Notes under the pieces: model-generated
What the model was told of the DNA's origin: nothing
Database searches by the model: none
What the model saw: only the letters and a program-made list of their open reading frames with translations
Source of the DNA: Sphaerisporangium corydalis
GTDB lineage: Bacteria; Actinomycetota; Actinomycetes; Streptosporangiales; Streptosporangiaceae
Direction: 5' to 3'
Assembly: GCF_025506355.1 (NCBI RefSeq)
Contig: NZ_JANZYP010000014.1
Location: 89,173-153,172, forward strand
DNA: 64,000 nucleotides
In this document: positions 8,913 through 16,785 of the stretch, piece by piece
How positions within the stretch are numbered: position 1 is the first letter of the stretch
Layout: each line of letters opens with the position of its first letter
Program-made: the position numbers and the translations under genes

Positions 8913-9241
8913 CCTCCGCCCCCCGGACGCCCCCCGTCACGACTCCTCAGGGTGACCTTCCGGCTGCCCGGCGTCCCCTCCGGCGGCCCCGGCACGCGCG
9001 CCCGTCCCATCCCCGCCGAGGCTCCGCGCCGCCGTCGGCGGCCCACGGCCCGGTCGCGCACGGTGACCGCCCGCGTGCCCGGCGTCCCCCCGGACCGATC
9101 CGGGACGGCCGTACGGCGTCACCTCGGGGGAGGCCGACCTATCCGGACGGCCACAGTTCGAATTCCGGTCACCGGACGGGAACGGTCCGTGACCCCCGGC
9201 CTTCGGGCATGACAGACCCCCGTCGCCGGCCCGGGTGACGG

Positions 9242-9278
9242 CGGCGCCCCACCGCCGGGTGGCGGAGCCGGGGCGCCG
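9242..9278 (-). terminator. Candidate terminator of the moxR-DUF58-tgpA operon
   Basis: The arms CGGCGCCCC and GGGGCGCCG are perfect over 9 bp, and the loop contains a second 5-bp stem CCGCC/GGCGG. It begins about 11 bases past the transglutaminase stop on the minus strand. There is no U-tract. Confidence 0.5.
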
Positions 9279-9289
9279 GCCGTGATCGG

Positions 9290-11767
9290 TCAGCGGGAGC
9301 CGGAGCCGGTGAGGACGCGGTCCTCGGCCGCCTCCTCGGGGACGGCGCGGCGGGCACGGCGCGGCCACAGCCGCAGGGTCTCCAGCCGGTCGAACCCGTC
9401 GAGCACCTTCTCGCCCAGCCCCCGCACCCTCAGCAGGGTCGAGGGCGGCAGCAGCCCGGCGCGCAGCCGCCGGCCGCGCGACACCGTCGCCCCGAGCGCC
9501 CGGCGCACCCGCGCGAGGTCCCCGGTCAGCGAGCCGATCGCCCCGGGCGCGCGGGCGTACCGCGTCCGCTCCTCGGCCGAGGCGATCCTGGCGACCGAGG
9601 CCGCCGTCTCGGCGTCCAGCCCGTACTGCCCGGTGAGCCGCGCGGCCAGCGCGCGCGGGCTCTCGCTGGCCTCGTGGCCGATCCCGAGGTCGTGCAGGGT
9701 GTCGACAAGCTCGCGCCAGCTCGCGTGCACCGCCTGCCCGAGACGCCGGGTGTCGGGCCCGAGGCCGTCCGCCCGCGCCTGCGGAGGGGCCCCTGACGGG
9801 GTCTCCCGCTCGGCCCAGGCGCGCCGGCGCCGATAGCGGGTCCCCGCCCGCCACACGGCCGGGATCAGCGCGATCAGCAGCAGGACCACCAACCCGATCC
9901 CGATCTTGGCGGGCACGCCCAGACCGGTGTCCACCAGGATCGGGTCGGTGCCGAGGCCCGGGTCGGGGTCGCGCAGGTCGCGCTTGCGGCCCGCCAGCGT
10001 GTCGGCCAGGTCGGTCGAGTCCGGGCCGGCGGTCGGGCTCGCGGTGGCGCCGTCCCCCGAGGGGTCGGTCGTCGCGGGCGGGCGCGAGTAGTCGGGGACC
10101 CGGGCCGTCTGCTGGCCGAGGCCGCCGGAGGGGGTCGGCTCGAACCGCAGCCACCCGGCCCCCTGGAAGTACAGCTCCGGCCAGGCGTGCAGGTCGTGGG
10201 TGCGGACCTGCCACGAGCCGTCGATGCTGGTCCCCCCGGTGTACCCGATGCTCACCCGGGCCGGGATCCCGAGCGAGCGGGCCATCACCGCCATCGCGGC
10301 GGCGAACTGCTCGCAGTACCCTGCCCGGTTGCGCAGGAAGTCGACCAGCGCGTCGTTGCCGTTGCCCTGCGTCCGCAGGCTGTACACGAACCCGCCGCGG
10401 AAGGTGAACCACGCCTGGAGCTTGACCGCCTTCTGGTACGGCGAGTCCGTCTCGTCCACCAGGCTGGAGGCGATGGCGCGGATGCGGGACGGCAGGTCCT
10501 GCGGCAGTTGCAGGTACCGCTGGTTCACCTCGGGGGAGGGGACCTCCAGCAGCGTGCCGAGCGTCTCGGGCGTCGGCTGGGGCTCGTGGCTCACGACCTC
10601 GTACGCCTGGCCGCCCGCAGTGTCGTGCGTGGAGAAGACCATGAGCGTGCTCTCGTCGGCCCGCCAGTCGCCGTCCACCTTCACCTGCGTGGCCGGGTAG
10701 GGCAGCGGGAGGAAACTGAGCCGCTCCACCTCGTCGCTGACCCTGATCTGGGTCATGGTGTTCTTCAGCGGGACCGTCGCGTACAGGCCGGGGGGCGCCG
10801 GCAGCGGGCCCTCCGACACGCGGTTCTCCGGCCGGCCCTTGGGCTGCGACATGGTCCACTGCGCGCCGTCGAAGGTGTCCAGCGAGTACATCCGCAGGTA
10901 GCGCGGCACGTTGTCGTTGTTGGTGTAGGTGAGCACCGTGGCGTTCGCGGGCTGGGTGAGCTGGCCGCGCAGGCTCGCGATGGGGTTCGGGATCGTGATC
11001 GTGTTGCCGCCCTCGCCGGAGCCCGAGCCCACGCCGAAGCCGAACAGCGGGTTCGGGTCGAGCGTCGGGAGCGCCGCGGGCAGGGCGACGGCGATGGCGA
11101 TGGCCGCGAACCCGATGCGCTTGCCCGCCAGGGACAGCGGCGCCGCGTCGGTCCGCACGGCGGCCCCCGTGCTGCGCGAGCGGCGGACCAGCACCGCGCG
11201 TCCCCAGTGGGTGAGGCGCTCGCGCCCGTCGGCGGTGAGCAGGCCCACGTACCCGAGCGCGGCGATGATGAACGCCGGCCAGGCGATGGGGTCCGACAGC
11301 ACGGCCGCGGGCACCGTGAACAGGGCCAGCAGCGGCAGCCCTGCGAGCGCCGCCCGGCGCGCGCGCACGGCGAGAAGGTCGACCAGCAGGGCGACCAGGC
11401 CGATGCCGCCTGCCGTGAGCAGGGAGATCCCCGGGTTGGCCGGCACCGGGGCGGCGTAATGCTGGATGTCCTCGAACCCCTCGCGCAGCAGCTCGGCGAG
11501 GGCGAGCACCGTGTCCTTGGTGGGCACCACCCAGGCCCAGGTGTACGCGCCGGCGAACACCAGCGTGAGGTACAGCCACAGCGCCACGAGCCCGAGCGGC
11601 GGCCCGAGCCAGCGCGGCACGGTGTGGCGCGTGGTCAGCGCCGAGACGGCGGTCACCACCAGGATCGCGCCCATCCCGGTCCAGAACCAGGTGCCCCCGC
11701 TGAACAGCGGGTACAGGGTGATCGACACCGCGGCCGTGGCCAGGCCCGCCGCGATCGGGAGTCTCAT
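9290..11767 (-). CDS. TgpA-like membrane transglutaminase
   Basis: 825 residues; ATG 11767 overlaps the DUF58 stop as ATGA. Six or so N-terminal membrane segments (DUF3488/TgpA N-domain, to about residue 200) are followed by an extracytoplasmic region, then a transglutaminase core with catalytic Cys485 in GYCEQFAA and His527 in THDLHAWPE. The third position is Glu543 (RFEPTP) in place of the usual Asp. One further membrane segment and a DUF4129-like cytoplasmic tail close the protein. With MoxR and DUF58 upstream it forms a widespread three-gene module of unknown substrate, probably acting on envelope proteins. Confidence 0.87.
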   Translation of the reverse strand: MRLPIAAGLATAAVSITLYPLFSGGTWFWTGMGAILVVTAVSALTTRHTVPRWLGPPLGLVALWLYLTLVFAGAYTWAWVVPTKDTVLALAELLREGFEDIQHYAAPVPANPGISLLTAGGIGLVALLVDLLAVRARRAALAGLPLLALFTVPAAVLSDPIAWPAFIIAALGYVGLLTADGRERLTHWGRAVLVRRSRSTGAAVRTDAAPLSLAGKRIGFAAIAIAVALPAALPTLDPNPLFGFGVGSGSGEGGNTITIPNPIASLRGQLTQPANATVLTYTNNDNVPRYLRMYSLDTFDGAQWTMSQPKGRPENRVSEGPLPAPPGLYATVPLKNTMTQIRVSDEVERLSFLPLPYPATQVKVDGDWRADESTLMVFSTHDTAGGQAYEVVSHEPQPTPETLGTLLEVPSPEVNQRYLQLPQDLPSRIRAIASSLVDETDSPYQKAVKLQAWFTFRGGFVYSLRTQGNGNDALVDFLRNRAGYCEQFAAAMAVMARSLGIPARVSIGYTGGTSIDGSWQVRTHDLHAWPELYFQGAGWLRFEPTPSGGLGQQTARVPDYSRPPATTDPSGDGATASPTAGPDSTDLADTLAGRKRDLRDPDPGLGTDPILVDTGLGVPAKIGIGLVVLLLIALIPAVWRAGTRYRRRRAWAERETPSGAPPQARADGLGPDTRRLGQAVHASWRELVDTLHDLGIGHEASESPRALAARLTGQYGLDAETAASVARIASAEERTRYARAPGAIGSLTGDLARVRRALGATVSRGRRLRAGLLPPSTLLRVRGLGEKVLDGFDRLETLRLWPRRARRAVPEEAAEDRVLTGSGSR

Positions 11768-13047
11768 GCCGCGTCTCCTGCCGTCATCGTGCCCTGCGGC
11801 CCGGCGTACCTGCTGTCGCGGGCGGCGTCCTGCCAGACCGAGGCCAGCGAGGTGCCGGCCGGGAGCCGGACGACCCGCCAGCCCGCGCCGGCCAGCACGG
11901 CGCGCGCGGTCTCGTGGGACCCGCCGGCGCCGGTGTGGTGGGCGGGGGTCTGCTGCCAGGTCGTGACGTCGAGCATGACGGCCACGCCGGTGACCCCGCC
12001 GCCGCGCAGCCGCGCCAGCGCGTGGGCCTCCTCGGCGTCCAGGTCGCCGAGCACGGCGACGATCAGCCCGTCCCCGCCGCCCTGGCGCAGGGCGCCGATC
12101 CCCGACTCCAGCGACCGCGCGGTGCTCTGCCGCACGACCGCGAGCGCGTCCAGCAGGGAGGTGCCGGCCCCGCCGTCGGTGAGGTGGTGGGCGCCCTGGT
12201 CGGTGACCAGGCGCAGGCCGAGCCCGTCGCGGGCCAGGTGCGCCCCGATGGACGCCGCCGCCGACACCCCGACCTCGAACGACGACCTCGGGCCCTCGCC
12301 GCGGTGGGCGTGCCTGCGGGTGTCCAGCAGCAGGGCGCCCCGGCTCTGCCACTGCTGCTCCTCGCGGCGCACCATCAGCTCGCCGTACCGCGCGGTGGAA
12401 CGCCAGTGCACGCGGCGCAGGTCGTCGCCCTGCCGGTACTCGCGCGGGCCGACGTCGTCCTCGCCCGCGGCGGCCACGCTGGTGGTGCGGCTCTCGCCGC
12501 CGCCGGTCCACTCGCCCGACAGCCGCACGTGGGGGAGCGCCACGACCTCGGGGACCACCATCAGGGTGTCGGTGGCGGTGAACGCCCGCGTCAGCTCGAC
12601 CAGCCCGAAGGGGTCGGCGATGCGGACCGACAGCGGGCCGATGGGAAACCTGCCCCGCAGGTCGGACCGCACCTTGTAGTCGATCTCCCGGATGCCGCGC
12701 GACTCGACCCGGTCCAGGACGAACCTCGGGCGGGTGCCGACGGCGTAGGGGACGGTGTCCTCGATGAGCAGCAGCCCGGTGGGCAGCCGCGTCACGTTCT
12801 CCAGCCGCAGCGTGACGGTGCTGTCGGACCCGACCGCCACCCTGCTCGGGTCCAGGCGCCTGGCGCAGCTCAGCCGGTAGCGGGTGCGCGCGACGACCAG
12901 CGCCGCGAGCAGCGGCAGGGCGATGACGAGCACGCTCACCCGCAGCAGGTCGCTCTCGCCGAGGGCGACCGCGCACAGCAGGGCGGCCGTCCCGGAGGCG
13001 AGGAACGAGCGCCCGCGCGAGGTGAGCGCCCTCAGCCCCGCGATCAC
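11764..13047 (-). CDS. DUF58 domain protein
   Basis: 427 residues from GTG 13047, which overlaps the moxR stop (GTGA) and so decides the start. Two hydrophobic segments at about residues 14-50 are followed by a beta-rich region with the DUF58 signature GDDLRRVHWRSTARYGELMVR near residue 220, then a VWA-like C-terminal region. DUF58 proteins pair with MoxR ATPases and transglutaminases, as here, and probably present clients to the ATPase at the membrane. Confidence 0.85.
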   Translation of the reverse strand: MIAGLRALTSRGRSFLASGTAALLCAVALGESDLLRVSVLVIALPLLAALVVARTRYRLSCARRLDPSRVAVGSDSTVTLRLENVTRLPTGLLLIEDTVPYAVGTRPRFVLDRVESRGIREIDYKVRSDLRGRFPIGPLSVRIADPFGLVELTRAFTATDTLMVVPEVVALPHVRLSGEWTGGGESRTTSVAAAGEDDVGPREYRQGDDLRRVHWRSTARYGELMVRREEQQWQSRGALLLDTRRHAHRGEGPRSSFEVGVSAAASIGAHLARDGLGLRLVTDQGAHHLTDGGAGTSLLDALAVVRQSTARSLESGIGALRQGGGDGLIVAVLGDLDAEEAHALARLRGGGVTGVAVMLDVTTWQQTPAHHTGAGGSHETARAVLAGAGWRVVRLPAGTSLASVWQDAARDSRYAGPQGTMTAGDAA

Positions 13048-14078
13048 CGCCGGGGTCCCGCCCCGTCGAACCCCTTCTCCCGGCTCTCCGGCACGGGGAC
13101 GCGGCGGACGAGGTCGGCCATGACGTGCTCGGGCCGGCGCCGCTGGCCCTGGGCCTCCAGGCTGGGCAGCAGGCGGTGGGCCAGGACCGGGACGGCCAGG
13201 TCCTGCAGGTCGTCGGGGATGACGTAGTCGCGACCCGAGAGCGCGGCGTGGGCGCGCGCGGCCCGCACCAGGTGCAGCGTGGCCCGGGGGGAGGCGCCGA
13301 GGCGCAGGTCGGGGGACTGGCGGGTGGCGGTCACCATGTCGACGGCGTACTTCTTGATGGGCTGGGAGACGTAGACCGCGCGCACGGCGTCGATCAGGGC
13401 GCGGACCTCGGCGGTCGTGGCGACCGGCTCCAGCTTGTCCAGCGGCGAGGAGGAGCCGTGGACGTCGAGCATCTCCAGCTCGGCGGCGGCCTCGGGGTAG
13501 CCCATGGCGATCCGGGCGGTGAAGCGGTCGCGCTGCGCCTCGGGCAGGGGGTAGGTGCCCTCCATCTCGATGGGGTTCTGGGTCGCGATGACCATGAACG
13601 GCGTCTCGAGGTGGTAGGTCATGCCGTCGACGGTGACCTGGTGCTCCTCCATGCACTCCAGCAGGGCCGACTGCGTCTTGGGCGAGGCGCGGTTGATCTC
13701 GTCGCCCACCACGATGTTGGCGAAGACCGGGCCGGGCTTGAACTCGAACTCGCGGGACTGCTGGTTGAAGGCGCTGACGCCCGTGATGTCGCTGGGGAGC
13801 AGGTCGGGGGTGAACTGGACGCGGCGCACCGGGCAGTCGATGGACCGCGCGAGCGCCTTGGCGAGCATCGTCTTGCCGACGCCTGGCACGTCCTCGATCA
13901 GCAGGTGCCCCTCCGCCAGCATCACGGTGATGGTGAGGCGGACGACATCGCTCTTTCCCTCGATCACCGACTCGATCGCCTCACGGATCCGATGCGCCGT
14001 GGCGACCAGACCTTCCAGCTCCTGTCCGACATCGTGGGTTACTCCCACCGGGCCTCCATGAGGGTGCGACAGCCCCAC
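13044..14078 (-). CDS. MoxR-family AAA+ ATPase
   Basis: 344 residues from GTG 14078; GTG 14047 is an alternative that would trim 10 residues and suits the family start (HDVGQELEGL). Walker A is EDVPGVGKTMLAK, Walker B is NIVVGDEINRA, sensor 1 is VIATQNPIEMEGTYPLPEAQ, and the arginine-finger region is DRF. It is first in the operon with DUF58 and transglutaminase genes, transcribed away from mraZ. MoxR proteins act as chaperone-like ATPases for VWA-containing partners. Confidence 0.9.
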   Translation of the reverse strand: MGLSHPHGGPVGVTHDVGQELEGLVATAHRIREAIESVIEGKSDVVRLTITVMLAEGHLLIEDVPGVGKTMLAKALARSIDCPVRRVQFTPDLLPSDITGVSAFNQQSREFEFKPGPVFANIVVGDEINRASPKTQSALLECMEEHQVTVDGMTYHLETPFMVIATQNPIEMEGTYPLPEAQRDRFTARIAMGYPEAAAELEMLDVHGSSSPLDKLEPVATTAEVRALIDAVRAVYVSQPIKKYAVDMVTATRQSPDLRLGASPRATLHLVRAARAHAALSGRDYVIPDDLQDLAVPVLAHRLLPSLEAQGQRRRPEHVMADLVRRVPVPESREKGFDGAGPRR

Positions 14079-14457
14079 GCGGCATCACGATGCGGGGGGC
14101 TTGGTGTTTCCGACTCCATTGTGCTTACCGACACTACGATGCCGTGGGTTCCCCGGCGACTTTCCATCAGATTTCGGACGAACACGCTCAGTGTTCTTCT
14201 CCGGCGTCGCGTTCTCGTCCCGCCGCTGTCCGAATCCCGTGACATAAGCCGACGTGAGAGGCCGTCCGGCCCTCCCCTTTCCTCCACCGAACGCCGCCGT
14301 TTACCGCGCGTCCGGCGGAGGCGGCCCCCGCCTGTCAAACCGGGCCGCCGACACGCCCGTTCGCGTGTGCGCGGGGCTCACGGCGCTCCACTCCGCTCCA
14401 CCCCTGCTGACCTGCGTAAACGCGCGCGAAACGCCGATCGAATACTGTTTGAATCAG
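14079..14457. other. Divergent intergenic region between moxR and mraZ
   Basis: About 380 bases separating divergent operons, with lower GC than the genes around it and room for promoters in both directions. I see no convincing protein gene or RNA gene; the mraZ promoter lies at its right end. Confidence 0.5.
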
Positions 14458-14485
14458 TTGACGGTGGAGAGAAGTGGAGTATGGT
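14458..14485 (+). promoter_or_regulatory. Putative mraZ / dcw promoter
   Basis: TTGACG (14458-14463) and TATGGT (14480-14485) are separated by 16 bases, a good housekeeping-sigma match, placing a start near 14492. It overlaps the MraZ repeats, so MraZ binding would block it. Confidence 0.6.
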
Positions 14486-14509
14486 GGTGCGCAGTGGAGC
14501 GACTGGGGT
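14464..14509 (+). promoter_or_regulatory. MraZ-binding direct repeats
   Basis: GTGGAG at 14464, GTGGAG at 14474, GTGGTG at 14484 and GTGGAG at 14494, plus a degenerate TGGGGT at 14504, are exactly 10 bases apart and so on one face of the helix. This matches the known mode of MraZ, which binds short G-rich repeats of 10-nt period upstream of its own gene. It predicts autorepression of the whole cluster. Confidence 0.75.
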
Positions 14510-14550
14510 CCTAGCGCCAGTCGTTTCACGTGGCACGGGAGGTGGGGCCG

Positions 14551-14982
14551 GTGTTCCTCGGCACCCATCAACCGCGTCTGGACGAGAAAGGACGACTGTT
14601 CCTGCCGGCGAAGTACCGTGAGGAGCTGGCGGAGGGTCTTGTGATCACCAAGGGCCAGGAGCGGTGCCTCTACGTCTTTCCCGTGGAGGAGTTCCAGCGC
14701 ATTACCGAGGCGCTGCGCACCGCGCCGGTGACAGCCAAGGCCGTCCGCGATTACAGTCGTGTCTTCTTCGCCAGTGCTTCCGACGAGACGCCCGACAAAC
14801 AGGGGCGGCTCACCATTCCCCAGAGCCTGCGTGTGTACGCGGGCCTCCGCCGAGACTGTGTGGTCATCGGGGCCAACACCCGGCTGGAGATCTGGGACGC
14901 GACGGCCTGGGAGACCTACCTGGCCGACCAAGAGCAGGCGTTCTCCGAGCTGTCGGAGGAGGTGCTGCCAGGAGTCCTTTGA
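14551..14982 (+). CDS. mraZ: Transcriptional regulator MraZ
   Basis: 143 residues from GTG 14551, chosen over GTG 14530 because GGGAGG lies 8 bases upstream and the protein then opens [23 protein letters not shown] as the family does. The two AbrB-like SpoVT halves each contain the DEKGR / DKQGR signature (the second in [16 protein letters not shown]). It is a ring-forming DNA-binding protein and first gene of dcw. Its repeats lie 42-87 bases upstream. Confidence 0.95.
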   Translation: MFLGTHQPRLDEKGRLFLPAKYREELAEGLVITKGQERCLYVFPVEEFQRITEALRTAPVTAKAVRDYSRVFFASASDETPDKQGRLTIPQSLRVYAGLRRDCVVIGANTRLEIWDATAWETYLADQEQAFSELSEEVLPGVL

Positions 14983-15277
14983 AACGGTCGACTCGTCGGT
15001 GAAGACGTCGTTCGGCGAGGTCTCCACCCGCTCCCACGGTGCCGGGACGGTTCCCGGCCTGCCACACGCGCCGCCGCTAGCTGATGCACCTTCCCCGGTG
15101 TCAGGTGGCGGGGCGCAGGACCGGGGACGCGGATGGGGACCTGGCCGGACGAGCCCGTCCATCGGGGTGGGGCCCGGGGCCCGGCGAGAAGACGATCAGA
15201 ACAGCCGCACATCCGCGAGCAGGGAAGTGTCCCGGGGTCTCAACGGACACGACCATGGCGGCGAAGGGGGTCAGACC
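14983..15277 (+). other. Gap between mraZ and rsmH
   Basis: 295 bases without a recognisable gene. The rsmH frame stays open through it, but the encoded residues are Gly/Pro/Arg low-complexity and unlike RsmH. It probably carries a leader or secondary promoter; I see no clear motif. Confidence 0.45.
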
Positions 15278-16249
15278 ATGCATGCCGAAAACCACGCCGA
15301 GCCGGGCGGGCACGTGCCGGTGATGCTTCACCGTGTCCTGGAGCTCCTCGCTCCCGCCCTCGCCGGGCCGTCCCCCGTCCTCGTCGACGCCAACCTCGGC
15401 CTCGGCGGTCACGCCGAGGCGCTGCTGGCCGCGCACCCCGCCCTCCACCTGGTCGGCATCGACCGGGACCCCACCGCCATCGAGCGGTCCACGCTGCGCC
15501 TGGCCCCGTACGCCGGCCGGACCACTCTGGTGCGCGCGGTCTCCGACGAGCTCCCCGAGGTCCTGGAGCGCTCCGGCCTGGCCCGGGTGGACGCGGTCCT
15601 GTTCGACCTCGGGGTGTCCTCCCCGCAGCTCGACGAGGCCGGGCGCGGCTTCGCCTACTCCTACGACGCCCCCCTCGACATGCGCATGGACCCCGAGCAG
15701 GAGCTGACGGCCCACGTGGTGGTCAACACCTACTCCGAGGGGGAGCTGACCCGCATCCTGCGCGACTACGGCGAGGAGCGTTTCGCCTCCCGGGTCGCCC
15801 GCTTCCTGATCAGGGAGCGGGAGCAGGACCCCGTCACCTCGACCAAGCGGCTCGCCGAGATCGTGCGCGACGCGATCCCGGCCGCGACCCGCCGTACCGG
15901 GGGAAACCCCGCGAAAAGAACGTTCCAGGCGTTACGCATCGAGGTCAACGGGGAGTTGACCGCTCTCGAACGGGCGCTCCCCGCCGCACTCGACGCTCTG
16001 TCGGTGGGGGGGCGCGTGGTCGTGCTCTCCTACCACTCACTTGAGGACCGGCTCAGCAAGCAGGCCCTCACGGCGCGAACCAGGGACACCGGCCCTCCGG
16101 GGCTGCCCGTCCCGCTGCCGGCCCACCAGCCGAGGTTCCGCCTGCTGACGAGGGGAGCCGAGCTCCCAGACGAGGAGGAGGTGGCGCGCAACCCGCGCGC
16201 CACCTCGGCCAGGTTGCGGGCGGCAGAGAGGATTCGTGAGCCGGAATGA
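15278..16249 (+). CDS. rsmH: 16S rRNA (cytosine1402-N4)-methyltransferase RsmH
   Basis: 323 residues from ATG 15278, with a GAAGGGGG ribosome site 8 bases upstream. Landmarks are [29 protein letters not shown] (SAM motif I), [16 protein letters not shown] and [12 protein letters not shown]. It methylates N4 of C1402 in 16S r[12 protein letters not shown] replaces the more usual D.T.G.GGH. The following gene overlaps as ATGA. Confidence 0.94.
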   Translation: MHAENHAEPGGHVPVMLHRVLELLAPALAGPSPVLVDANLGLGGHAEALLAAHPALHLVGIDRDPTAIERSTLRLAPYAGRTTLVRAVSDELPEVLERSGLARVDAVLFDLGVSSPQLDEAGRGFAYSYDAPLDMRMDPEQELTAHVVVNTYSEGELTRILRDYGEERFASRVARFLIREREQDPVTSTKRLAEIVRDAIPAATRRTGGNPAKRTFQALRIEVNGELTALERALPAALDALSVGGRVVVLSYHSLEDRLSKQALTARTRDTGPPGLPVPLPAHQPRFRLLTRGAELPDEEEVARNPRATSARLRAAERIREPE

Positions 16250-16785
16250 CGACCGACAAGGACACCACGCGGGACGGCGGCGCCACGGCGACCGCCGTCG
16301 GAGAGCGGCCCGCCACGCGTCAGGCGCGCGTCGCGCCGCCGAGGCCGGACCGGACCACGCGCCGCGCCGCGCCGTCCCGTCCGCCGCGCCCGGCCGCGGC
16401 CAAGGCGGCCGTGAAGGCCCCGAGGCGGGTGCTGCCCGCGCGCGGCGCGCCGAAGGCTCCGTTCGTGCTGCTCGTGGTCGGGCTGCTGTGCGGCGGGCTG
16501 GTCAGCCTCCTGCTGCTCAACACCGTGCTCGCCAAGGACTCCTTCCGGATGAGGGACCTGCGCGACAGCACCCAGCGGCTGCACCAGCAGTTCGCCGACA
16601 AGAGCAAGGAGATCCTGGTCAAGTCCCAGCCGGGCGAGCTGGACCGCCGCAACACCGAGCAGGGCGGTGGCCAGCGCCAGGACGACAGCGCGCCCGGCTT
16701 CGTCCGCGTGCCCGCGGGCGGCGGGAGCACGGGCCCCGGGGCGACGGCGAGCGGGCGGCCCCAAGCGGAGGTCGCGGCGCCGTGA
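16246..16785 (+). CDS. ftsL: FtsL-like septum formation protein
   Basis: 179 residues, ATG overlapping the rsmH stop. There is a basic Pro/Ala/Arg-rich cytoplasmic region to about residue 70, one membrane segment ([20 protein letters not shown]), then a short coiled-coil start ([20 protein letters not shown]). Topology and position between rsmH and ftsI identify the actinobacterial FtsL/DivIC-type protein that bridges FtsQ and the FtsW-FtsI synthase. Sequence conservation is low, as usual for FtsL. Confidence 0.82.
   Translation: MTTDKDTTRDGGATATAVGERPATRQARVAPPRPDRTTRRAAPSRPPRPAAAKAAVKAPRRVLPARGAPKAPFVLLVVGLLCGGLVSLLLLNTVLAKDSFRMRDLRDSTQRLHQQFADKSKEILVKSQPGELDRRNTEQGGGQRQDDSAPGFVRVPAGGGSTGPGATASGRPQAEVAAP

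Larger units (their letters stand above)
8884..9289. other. Intergenic region between convergent genes
   Basis: 406 bases between convergent DUF3040 and the transglutaminase gene. It carries hairpins near both ends (listed separately) and GC-rich, proline/arginine-like low-complexity sequence between them. An open frame at 8952-9212 has no ribosome site or family resemblance and is not called. Confidence 0.6.

Noticed and set aside
8952..9212. Small plus-strand open frame in the DUF3040-tgpA gap
   Set aside because: Arg/Pro low-complexity, no ribosome site, lies between two terminator-like hairpins.
9290..12976. A single 1228-residue minus-strand frame
   Set aside because: Only the part from ATG 11767 resembles a transglutaminase; upstream it merely stays open across the DUF58 gene, which has its own frame and overlaps as ATGA.
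14759..15277. In-frame N-terminal extension of rsmH through mraZ
   Set aside because: It would overlap mraZ and encodes low-complexity sequence unlike RsmH; ATG 15278 with a ribosome site fits the family.
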